In this document: positions 50,068-57,396 of the stretch, one piece after another
Layout of the letters: each line of letters opens with the position of its first letter
Position numbering within the stretch: position 1 is the stretch's first letter
Origin: Burkholderiaceae bacterium
GTDB taxonomy: Bacteria; Pseudomonadota; Gammaproteobacteria; Burkholderiales; Burkholderiaceae
Length of the DNA: 64,000 nt
NCBI GenBank assembly: GCA_947447945.1
Contig: CANFLR010000003.1
Location: forward strand, 30,822 to 94,821
Reading direction: 5' to 3'
Position numbers and translations under genes: made by a program
The notes under the pieces: generated by a model
Databases searched by the model: none
Told to the model about the DNA's origin: nothing
Seen by the model: the letters and a program-made list of their open reading frames with translations, nothing else

Positions 50068-50837
50068 TGCTTGCTATAAAGCGTATTCTCTTAGCATGGT
50101 TCATTACCCTAGCAGGCTCAGCCTTTGCAATGGATGATTTTCCAGATGACGGCTTGCCAGATCATGTTGTCGGAGATATTGGTGCAGCAGTCTATACCTC
50201 CAATCTACACATTGGTAGCGAAGGGACCCAATCTCTGCCATTGCCTTATGCCTATTTTGATTACAAGCGATTTTTTGCACGCATCGATGAGCTTGGCATT
50301 AAAACCTTCAAGATAGGTTATGGCTATTTTGAGCTTGCTGGAAAAATCAATTTAGATTCATATAAAGTGAAGTCGCCGATCAATGGCAACAGCATCAATA
50401 GAAGCGATCCCATTCCTCTTGGCATTGGTACTTATCAAGATACCCCCATTGGCGCTTTTTTTGCCAATGCCTATCATGACTTTGGCAAATCTAATGGTGC
50501 CCTGTATGAGCTCCTGTATTTTGCTGAACTAGAAACCTATCAAAAAGTTGTAGTGTATCCACAACTGGGTATTGAAAGACAATCTAGCCAGTACGCAAAT
50601 TATTATTACGGGATTAATGCAGGAGAGTCAGCGTTAACCGGCTACAACGCATACACCGCTTCAGCCTCTAATAACCTGATGGCCGGCATGATGGTTGAAA
50701 TCCCCGTAGTAGATAACTGGTACGTCAACCTCTATGCAAAGCGCAAGTGGATGGGTAATGGCATTAATAATAGCCCCGTCATGAATCGTTCTTTCCAAGA
50801 CAATATTTTTATGGCCTTGGCATACCGATTCAAGTAA
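50067..50837 (+). CDS. MipA/OmpV-family outer membrane protein
   Basis: 256 residues with a signal peptide ending in AGSAFA and then a beta-barrel-like alternating pattern (GDIGAAVYTSNLHIG, LPYAYFDYKRFFARIDELG, VVYPQLGIERQ, NLYAKRKWMGN) ending in YRF-K. This fits MipA/OmpV, a scaffold linking murein hydrolases and synthases or a porin-like protein. Substrate or partner is not shown. A weak AAGCC/GGCTT hairpin follows at about 50840-50856. Confidence 0.82.
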   Translation: MLAIKRILLAWFITLAGSAFAMDDFPDDGLPDHVVGDIGAAVYTSNLHIGSEGTQSLPLPYAYFDYKRFFARIDELGIKTFKIGYGYFELAGKINLDSYKVKSPINGNSINRSDPIPLGIGTYQDTPIGAFFANAYHDFGKSNGALYELLYFAELETYQKVVVYPQLGIERQSSQYANYYYGINAGESALTGYNAYTASASNNLMAGMMVEIPVVDNWYVNLYAKRKWMGNGINNSPVMNRSFQDNIFMALAYRFK

Positions 50838-50862
50838 TCAAGCCGCCCCAAGGCTTCATTTT

Positions 50863-52176
50863 CTATTGAATCGCTGCACAACCATTGGGCGCTGGCTTAC
50901 CAGCAAAGCGATCCTTCACCCAAGGAACAAAGAGTGCTTGTGCAACCGGTGGGGTGGTGTAATGCGTCTGCTCACCCGGCAATTGAGTTCGCGCAACATT
51001 AGCCCCCAACTTACACATCTGCTCTTGATAGAGCTTACCCATAAAAGGCGGTACCGCAGTATCCTTTGTGCCCCAATAAATCGTGACTGGTGCTACAGGT
51101 TTGACTTTTTTAACGCCGCTCTCGTAAATAGCTTTTGCCCACGCTAAAGAATTTTTAGGTTGAGCATTTAACAATGTTTTATAGGTGCTGCCAAAGTTAT
51201 AGTTAATCGTATCTACGGCGGTGTGAACACATTTACCCGTATAGATTTCATTGATTGCCTTAGCGCCGGCTGGAGTAAAAACATCCTCCAGCTGAAGATT
51301 GGAGAACCCGTTTGGCAAAGCCCAAAAGGTCATCGACAAGTGAGCGAAGCCCATGACATCCCCAGAAAATGCTTGCATCAACCCATCGATATATTTATCA
51401 GCAGAAGCCTGATCCTGCGGCGGGGCAGGAATCGTGGCACTAACATCTGGTGGAGCAAGTGCAACAAAACCTACTAGCTCAATCCCATCAAATACAGTGC
51501 CCTGTTGTGCAATGTAATCAGGTGAACTGGCTGCAGCCAATACTGTTCCACCACCTTGTGACCAACCATAGATCAGGGCTTTTTTACCAGCGCCAACTTC
51601 CTTCATAGCGCCCGCGGCACGAATAGAATTGATTGCATCTCGAGCTTGTGTACCCGATACCATGTACTGGTGCTTACCACCGCCGCCAAGACCCTGATAG
51701 TCGGTCGCCACAATGACATAACCGTCTTTAATAAACTGTTCTACAGCAGGTAGCCCATAATCATTACCAGAATTACCGCCAATCAAAAAATACTCATTAA
51801 GAGGTTGCGCAGGATTTGGCAATTGCGATGGGCCACAATTTTGTGCCGTCCCTGTTGTGCCATGAGCCCACGCGACAACTGGTCTACCCCCTGTAGGCGC
51901 AGGTCCAGTTGGCGCCACCACCAGGCCAGTAGAAATAGTTTTACGCCCGGCTAAGTCAGAAGAAATAAAAGCAATTCGCCAGGCACGGGCACCCTGAATC
52001 GTTGTATCGATTGACTCCTTTTTGATGATCTCGCCTAATTTTCCCTGAGGCACCATCTTCATCACCGCCTCGTAGAAAGGCGGCAAGTACACGCGAGTTC
52101 CTTCAGTGGCTGAGAATGCCAAGGTACTGACGCATATTAAAAATAATGCGGCAATGGGTTTGAGATTTTTATTCAT
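50863..52176 (-). CDS. Secreted alpha/beta-hydrolase (secretory lipase-like)
   Basis: 437 residues from ATG 52176, chosen because it gives a clean signal peptide (MNKNLKPIAALFLICVSTLAFS). The upstream start at 52245 would overlap the M20 gene. The nucleophile elbow is YGWSQGGGTVLAA; upstream VVAWAHGTTGTAQNCGPS resembles the oxyanion region, and late EQTHY-like PGEQTHYTTPP supplies the His. It resembles fungal-type secretory lipases (LIP family). Five Cys may form disulfides. Follows the peptidase gene by 28 nt. Confidence 0.83.
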   Translation of the reverse strand: MNKNLKPIAALFLICVSTLAFSATEGTRVYLPPFYEAVMKMVPQGKLGEIIKKESIDTTIQGARAWRIAFISSDLAGRKTISTGLVVAPTGPAPTGGRPVVAWAHGTTGTAQNCGPSQLPNPAQPLNEYFLIGGNSGNDYGLPAVEQFIKDGYVIVATDYQGLGGGGKHQYMVSGTQARDAINSIRAAGAMKEVGAGKKALIYGWSQGGGTVLAAASSPDYIAQQGTVFDGIELVGFVALAPPDVSATIPAPPQDQASADKYIDGLMQAFSGDVMGFAHLSMTFWALPNGFSNLQLEDVFTPAGAKAINEIYTGKCVHTAVDTINYNFGSTYKTLLNAQPKNSLAWAKAIYESGVKKVKPVAPVTIYWGTKDTAVPPFMGKLYQEQMCKLGANVARTQLPGEQTHYTTPPVAQALFVPWVKDRFAGKPAPNGCAAIQ

Positions 52177-52204
52177 AGTGTTTTTAAGATTTGACGGGGG
52201 CATC

Positions 52205-53482
52205 CTAATGAAGTTTGCCAACCTTATTTCTAGATACATCCTCAATCAGCCTTGAGAGCAAATACATTCGGGGAGTAATAGAGCTCACCAAAATATACTC
52301 ATCATCATTAGAGTGCGATCCAAAGCCTTGGGCCCCCATGCTTTCGATAACGGGATTTTGGGTATTAAGAGCGGCAAATGCTGCGTCAGTCCCGCCTCCA
52401 GCGGCTACTGTACCCAAAACTAAGTCTCTACCAATTTCGGAATAGACCTGCTTGGCATGCTCTGCCATTTGCAAGGACTGCGGGCTCGTTACTAAAGGAG
52501 GGCGACGACGCTCAAAAGTCATTTCGATTTTTGTTTCGGGAATTTGTTGGGTTTTTAGACGCTCTTTCACTTTTTGCTCTACTACATCAAAGTCTTCTTT
52601 TTTCATTACCCTAACATCGGCACTGGCAAATGCGACTGAAGGTATGACATTCCGATTGGTTCCAGCGGTTGCTAGAGTCCAATTCATTTTGATGCCTTCC
52701 TTAGGGTCTGATAAATCACGCATTTGCTGTATTTGAAATGACAGCTCATCCAAAGCGTTGCGACCAAGCTCTGGGGCAGAGCCTGCATGAGAAGCCTTGC
52801 CCATAATGTTTAAATTGACCGCAGCAATTCCTGCTGTGGTTAAGGCCACCCGATCCGATTTGACCTGTGATGATTCACATGAAAATGTCGCATCATGTTC
52901 TGCGCCCAAGCGCGAAAAATAGGCGCGTGCAGCTGGCGAGCTAATTTCTTCATCGCCATTGATCAAAACCGTAATCTTTCCGTATTCTTGAAATTTTGTT
53001 TTTTTCAGAATATCTACCGTATGCAGAATTAATGCGATGCCTTGTTTGTCATCAGCAATTCCTAGTCCATAGGCACGATCTCCGTCAACTCTAAATGGCT
53101 GCTTCGCAAGCATCCCCTTGAGATATACCGTATCCATATGAGCAATTAACAGAATTTTCTTCGTGCCGGAACCCTTAAACTCCGCCTTAACCATGCGTCC
53201 TGGTTTAGCGGGAGTGTCGTACATTTGGTAAATGTCTGGACCTGGCTCAATAAACTCTACCTGACCACCTAAGGCCTTCAGTCGATTAAAAATAAGCTGA
53301 GAAATCCGATCAAGTCCTTCGCGATCTCTGCTACCAGACTCAATAGACACCAGCTCTTTTAAGGTCGATAAATAAGATGCTTGCTCCTTCTCAACAAGAG
53401 AAAAAAGCGGCTCTTGAGGCGCCGCGAATACCTGCGGGGCAATCGTAAACATCATTCCGAAAAATAAGGCTATCTTTTTCAT
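52205..53482 (-). CDS. Exported M20 family metallopeptidase (CPG2-like)
   Basis: 425 residues from ATG 53482, fixed by GGAGG 5 nt upstream; the in-frame GTG at 53494 is inside that site. Signal peptide ends at VFA. Zinc-site residues: LLIAHMDTVY, GLGIADDKQG, INGDEEISSP (catalytic and metal Glu) and a late His in QGFGSHSNDDEY. The central lid domain has NIMGKASHAGSAPELGRNAL. Resembles glutamate carboxypeptidase; substrate not known. Probably exported for peptide or folate hydrolysis. Confidence 0.88.
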   Translation of the reverse strand: MKKIALFFGMMFTIAPQVFAAPQEPLFSLVEKEQASYLSTLKELVSIESGSRDREGLDRISQLIFNRLKALGGQVEFIEPGPDIYQMYDTPAKPGRMVKAEFKGSGTKKILLIAHMDTVYLKGMLAKQPFRVDGDRAYGLGIADDKQGIALILHTVDILKKTKFQEYGKITVLINGDEEISSPAARAYFSRLGAEHDATFSCESSQVKSDRVALTTAGIAAVNLNIMGKASHAGSAPELGRNALDELSFQIQQMRDLSDPKEGIKMNWTLATAGTNRNVIPSVAFASADVRVMKKEDFDVVEQKVKERLKTQQIPETKIEMTFERRRPPLVTSPQSLQMAEHAKQVYSEIGRDLVLGTVAAGGGTDAAFAALNTQNPVIESMGAQGFGSHSNDDEYILVSSITPRMYLLSRLIEDVSRNKVGKLH

Positions 53483-53517
53483 CAACACCTCCACAGATTT
53501 AATCTTGATTGAGCGCC

Positions 53518-54312
53518 TTATGCGCTAGCGAGTACCATTCCCCAATGCGGATCAGGCTTAGGCGCGTTGGCCTTCTGAGCCTCAGGGCAACTACGTAAGG
53601 CACTACAGGTCGTACTCAGAATATTGAGAAGCACGGGCTTACCAAATTCAGCCTCCAGAATAGGCACCGCATGAATCGCGAACCATAAACCACCAGGCAT
53701 CAACAGCGCCTGTGCCTCTGGCGCCTCTTTCAATGCCTCACGACCTAAGGTCAAAGCGAGCTCGTGGTCTGCCAAGGCGCTTGCGGATTTATTTTGAGAA
53801 AGGGAGCGGCCGCGAGACTTACATACCAAAACCTCAATACCGGCATCCGCTAAATAAGCAATCAGTCCTGTATTGACAGCATCCGACCAACGAGAAGCAA
53901 TTGCAATTTTAGTAACCCCGAGATGCTTGAGAGTGGCGATATGCGCCTCTGCATCGGTATCGCATGGCAATCCAGTCCGCGCTCTTGCATCTTCTAGTAA
54001 AGCAAGCATACGTTTTCTGCCTAATGCCGCTGCGACCGGAACACCGCTTAAAGAAATCAGATCCACTTGCTTCTTAGCCAATAAATCTAAGGCGGAATAA
54101 AAAGTGGGCATTTGCGATTCCACAGACTCTAGCGTGTACTCAGCTAAATCTAAACCCGTGGTGACAAGCATCATCCCCTCTGGGGCAACACGATAAAACT
54201 GATAGCCATCTAAATCTGTATAACGATGTGGAATGATGTATCCCAATTGATACCAAGGGGCAATTGGACTTGCCATGCTCCCAGACCCCTGCACTTTGTT
54301 GCTGTCAACCAT
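53518..54312 (-). CDS. Asp/Glu racemase superfamily protein (arylmalonate decarboxylase/maleate isomerase-like)
   Basis: 264 residues with AGGAG 8 nt before ATG 54312. Rossmann-like two-lobe fold: LGYIIPHRYTDLDG, DLISLSGVPVAAALGRKR, a catalytic-Cys-like GLPCDTDAEAHIATLKHLGVTKIAIASRW, and LLMPGGLWFAI as the second lobe motif. Members include maleate isomerase and arylmalonate decarboxylase; one visible Cys sits at the first position, the second lobe has none at the usual place, so the chemistry is uncertain. Confidence 0.75.
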   Translation of the reverse strand: MVDSNKVQGSGSMASPIAPWYQLGYIIPHRYTDLDGYQFYRVAPEGMMLVTTGLDLAEYTLESVESQMPTFYSALDLLAKKQVDLISLSGVPVAAALGRKRMLALLEDARARTGLPCDTDAEAHIATLKHLGVTKIAIASRWSDAVNTGLIAYLADAGIEVLVCKSRGRSLSQNKSASALADHELALTLGREALKEAPEAQALLMPGGLWFAIHAVPILEAEFGKPVLLNILSTTCSALRSCPEAQKANAPKPDPHWGMVLASA

Positions 54313-54389
54313 TTACTTATCTCCTGATTCATGCAATGTATTCTGTTATCACTAGATAATATCAACTTAATACATGGCTAGTATTTGCC

Positions 54390-55076
54390 CTATTTAATCA
54401 GCTTCAATACTTCGCTTAGTGATTTACCTTGATAATTTGGCTGTTCACCAATCTCTTCATATGGGTGACCCAGGCGATTCACCCAAAAGACATCAAAACC
54501 AAACCACTTGGCTGCCAAGGCATCCCATGCATTACTGGAAACAAATAAGACCTCTTCTTTATGCACGGGAAAGGCCTTAAGAAGAAGCTCATATACCTGG
54601 GGCGCCGTCTTAAATAAACGCACTTCTTCAACAGTCACCACCTGATCAAGGTAGGGCTTTAGGCCATTGCTCTCGACAACCGTAGAGAGCATCTCACGGC
54701 TACCGTTTGACAAAATGGCAGTAGCAATCTGGCGCTCTTTAATACTCTTCAGAACGCTCAAACTGTCTTCAAAGCCCGTGAGTTTAGAGTATTGATCCAT
54801 CAGCTTGCACTCTTTTATCGGCGTAAGCTCAAGTTCCATGCGTTTACAAACATAACGTAATGAGCGAATGGTGAGCTCCCAGAAAGGAAGGTAGTATTTA
54901 CTACCACTAGCGCTAGGGTCACTCATCGTGACTAGACGGGTATATTCAATTTGGCGATCACGCCACATTGAAGAGACCGCCTGGCCATGCCCAGGAAATA
55001 ACTCTTCTGCCAGCTGGGCCATAGAGTAAACATCGAATAGTGTGCCATAAGCATCAAAGGCTATTAACTTATACAT
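54390..55076 (-). CDS. Haloacid dehalogenase, type II (HAD superfamily)
   Basis: 228 residues from ATG 55076 (AGGG 6 nt upstream; TTG 55082 is less likely). HAD motifs: nucleophile Asp in IAFDAYGTLFDV, ILSNGSREML, and VSSNAWDALAAKWFGFDVFWVNRL. This matches L-2-haloacid dehalogenases, which hydrolyse 2-haloalkanoates, though phosphatases share the fold. Next to a racemase-family gene, suggesting small-acid metabolism. Confidence 0.9.
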   Translation of the reverse strand: MYKLIAFDAYGTLFDVYSMAQLAEELFPGHGQAVSSMWRDRQIEYTRLVTMSDPSASGSKYYLPFWELTIRSLRYVCKRMELELTPIKECKLMDQYSKLTGFEDSLSVLKSIKERQIATAILSNGSREMLSTVVESNGLKPYLDQVVTVEEVRLFKTAPQVYELLLKAFPVHKEEVLFVSSNAWDALAAKWFGFDVFWVNRLGHPYEEIGEQPNYQGKSLSEVLKLIK

Positions 55077-55134
55077 TCCCAACCCTTTATGTTGATGGCC
55101 TATCGAAATCTACTGATAGAACAGAGCAATAAAA

Positions 55135-55614
55135 TCATTTTGTATTTTTTGAGGCTCTTTCATCAAACTTAGCATATTGAATATGACATGATTCACAGGC
55201 ATTTTCAATTTCTGCGCCAACTGCAAATATGGCATCCACATCTTTTGCCTGAACTGCCAATAACGTTTTTTCTGCTGCCTTACTGAGATTTCTAGAGGAG
55301 ATCATCCACTGTTGATTATCCTTGGCTCTACCTTCAAGCATGAGTAGATTACTTGCCTCCATCAAAGTGGCAGCGCTATTACGCAATGCCTCCCACTCGG
55401 CCTCGGTATGAGGGGCAATAACTTTCTCGCCCTTTGTAGTGCTGACCCAGCTAATGGCGTTCCATATTCCATCTGCGGCTGGATCCAATACCCAATTCAT
55501 CAATTGCGGCAATGTCAGCACTGTATTAAATGGTGGTGATGGAGGGGGCTCTGATTTTCCACAACCTATAAGAGTCGCAACAAAAATCAGCAAAATCAAT
55601 AAATGCTTTTTCAT
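55135..55614 (-). CDS. Haem-binding lipoprotein, cytochrome c'-like
   Basis: 159 residues with a lipobox LIGC (lipid Cys18), then a Pro-rich spacer. A helix bundle follows with one c-type haem site CESCH at 140-144 close to the C-terminus. That late position is typical of cytochrome c'/c556. It is probably periplasmic and membrane-tethered. Physiological partner unknown; no oxidoreductase genes adjoin it. Confidence 0.85.
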   Translation of the reverse strand: MKKHLLILLIFVATLIGCGKSEPPPSPPFNTVLTLPQLMNWVLDPAADGIWNAISWVSTTKGEKVIAPHTEAEWEALRNSAATLMEASNLLMLEGRAKDNQQWMISSRNLSKAAEKTLLAVQAKDVDAIFAVGAEIENACESCHIQYAKFDERASKNTK

Positions 55615-55641
55615 TTATGGAATATTACAGAACCCTAAAGC

Positions 55642-55664
55642 AAAAAACCACCCAATAGTGGTTT
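55642..55664 (-). terminator. Minus-strand intrinsic terminator with no obvious upstream gene
   Basis: On the minus strand AAACCAC (55664-55658) pairs with GTGGTTT (55651-55645) with a 6-nt loop, and the T-run continues to 55642. A terminator here would end a minus-strand transcript that begins upstream (higher coordinates), where no ORF is annotated. Confidence 0.65.
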
Positions 55665-55867
55665 AGGTGTTTCTTGGCGAGTCGTGCGAGACTCGTATAT
55701 GCGACCAAAAGACTAAGTCCGAAGCTGAAGGATTGATCTTATGGGGTTTGAACTAGAAATTTCAGCCAAATTTAAATGACTGAGTTAAGATTAACTATAG
55801 CGCTAAATTTTTCTTCTCAAGCTTAAATTTATCAGCACGCAAAAGAAAATTAAAGGGATTTTCGGGC

Positions 55868-55886
55868 GCCACTTGGTGGTTTTTTT
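55868..55886 (+). terminator. Weak plus-strand hairpin with a long T-run
   Basis: CCAC (55869-55872) and GTGG (55876-55879) form a short 4-bp stem with a 3-nt loop, followed by seven Ts (55880-55886). The stem is short, so it is a weak intrinsic-terminator candidate. It lies about 70 nt upstream of the methyltransferase gene. Confidence 0.35.
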
Positions 55887-55956
55887 AAAGCGGCGAGAGA
55901 CTTAAACTTTTTTCAAAAATCTAAATTTCGACTTATACCTACATTTGGAGGGTGAC

Positions 55957-56622
55957 ATGGCTCATGCAGAGCAGTTCCAGTTTTTTTCGTCTCTAGCGAA
56001 AATGCATCCCGAATACTTTAAAGGGGGCTCCGTCGCAGAAATTGGATCCTTAAATATTAATGGCTCAATTAGGGAATTTTTTAATAGCGATGAATATACT
56101 GGGTTCGATATTTCTGGCGGCCCCGGCGTGGATCAAGTTCAACAGGCCCAATTAATTCAGTCCCCAACAGGCTACTACGATGCAATCATAAGTGCGGAGT
56201 GCTTTGAACATAATCCTTTTTGGGTTGAAACTTTCTCAAATATGTTGCGTATGACGCGTCCAGGTGGCTTGATTATTATCAGTTGCGCAACTACTGGACG
56301 CCCAGAGCACGGGACAACCCGATCTACACCTCACGACTCACCGCTGACTGCTCAATTAGGATGGAACTATTATCAAAATTTAGATGCAGATAATTTTTTA
56401 GAAATTTTCCACATGGCAGGCTGGTTCGCTGGATTTCATTTTCTAATGTGCCCGCAAACTTGCGATTTGTATTTCTATGGCTTTAGATTGCAGGAATCGG
56501 TACAGTTTGATGAAGATAGATTTATCAATGAAGCTATCGCCCTAGAGGGAGAGATTTATATGCTAAATCGCACTATTCGAATTGGGTTTTGGACTAAAAA
56601 AACTGGCTGGGTTCCTCGTTAA
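55957..56622 (+). CDS. Class I SAM-dependent methyltransferase
   Basis: 221 residues from ATG 55957 (GGAGG 5 nt upstream; TTG 55945 overlaps that site). Methyltransferase-fold features: VAEIGSLNINGSIREFF (motif I-like), TGFDISGGPGVDQV, DAIISAECFEHNPFW and MLRMTRPGGLIIISCAT. It resembles methyltransferases found in surface-polysaccharide clusters. Together with the next two genes it forms an AT-rich group with different base composition to the housekeeping blocks. Methyl acceptor unknown. Confidence 0.85.
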   Translation: MAHAEQFQFFSSLAKMHPEYFKGGSVAEIGSLNINGSIREFFNSDEYTGFDISGGPGVDQVQQAQLIQSPTGYYDAIISAECFEHNPFWVETFSNMLRMTRPGGLIIISCATTGRPEHGTTRSTPHDSPLTAQLGWNYYQNLDADNFLEIFHMAGWFAGFHFLMCPQTCDLYFYGFRLQESVQFDEDRFINEAIALEGEIYMLNRTIRIGFWTKKTGWVPR

Positions 56623-56659
56623 CTTTAAATTAATACCAATAAGAAAACTTTATCTTAAA

Positions 56660-57376
56660 ATGTCCTCGCCGCATATCTTCATCATTTCTTGGGCTGGCCA
56701 GCATCACAATGCGATTCTGATCGCCGACAAGTTGGCCATGGATGGGTGGAGTGTCAATATTATCTATTCTGACCCAGATCCCACTCTAACACTTGTGGGT
56801 CCTTGGATCTCTACGAAACGGCCCAATGATTTATTTTGGGCCGATAAGTTTAAGGCTTGCCTTGAAAATTTTCATTCGAATTTAATGCTTGTTATACATG
56901 CAGATACGCAATGTGACGATTGGTCTTTACTTGTTAAAAAATGTCTTGAAACAATGGATGCCAATTCTTCAATTGGGGTTTGGGCGCCCCTAATTGATAA
57001 CACTCCCTTCCATGTAGATAAAACGACAATTGCCAAAATTGCACAAACGCCCCTACATATTGTTTGCCAAACAGATGGAATTATTTTTTGCTTAAGAAGC
57101 TCTATTGTTGATAGGATGCGGCAAGTTAATTACAGCAAAAATACTTATGGGCATGGAATTGACTTTATCTTTATTGCACATACATACTCCTCCGGAATGT
57201 TGGCAATAGTTGATACATCTCTTCCAATCAAGCATGCCTCCAAGAGGGGATATGATTCAACAGATGCAACAAATAATATGTCAGAATTCTTAAACGAGCA
57301 CTTTACTTTTCCAGAGCATTCACAACATATCATTTTATGGAGTTATTGGAATTCTAAATATGCAGCGCGGGTTTGA
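56660..57376 (+). CDS. Hypothetical glycosyltransferase-like protein
   Basis: 238 residues from ATG 56660 with a weak ribosome site; an upstream frame at 56582 overlaps the methyltransferase gene. The pattern HIFIISWAGQHHNAILIADKLAMDGWSVNIIYSD and later NLMLVIHADTQCDDW looks like a nucleotide-sugar-binding fold of a GT-A/GT2-like enzyme, but no decisive DxD catalytic motif was identified. Context between a methyltransferase and a glycosyltransferase fusion supports a sugar-transfer role. Low specificity. Confidence 0.6.
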   Translation: MSSPHIFIISWAGQHHNAILIADKLAMDGWSVNIIYSDPDPTLTLVGPWISTKRPNDLFWADKFKACLENFHSNLMLVIHADTQCDDWSLLVKKCLETMDANSSIGVWAPLIDNTPFHVDKTTIAKIAQTPLHIVCQTDGIIFCLRSSIVDRMRQVNYSKNTYGHGIDFIFIAHTYSSGMLAIVDTSLPIKHASKRGYDSTDATNNMSEFLNEHFTFPEHSQHIILWSYWNSKYAARV

Positions 57377-57396
57377 ATATGATTTGCTATCCCCCT

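Larger units (their letters stand above)
55615..55956. other. AT-rich intergenic region with terminators and an inverted repeat; no gene recognised
   Basis: No ORF with coding character was found. It holds a minus-strand terminator (55642-55664), an inverted repeat CGAGTC-GTGCGA-GACTCG (55678-55695) and a weak plus-strand terminator (55868-55886). GGAGG at 55948-55952 is the ribosome site of the methyltransferase gene. The rest is AT-rich and could hold promoters for both flanking genes. A small RNA is possible but not shown. Confidence 0.6.

Noticed and set aside
55670..55740. Possible degenerate tRNA or attachment-site remnant
   Set aside because: A T-arm-like GAGTC...GACTC exists but neither an acceptor stem nor an anticodon arm could be paired.
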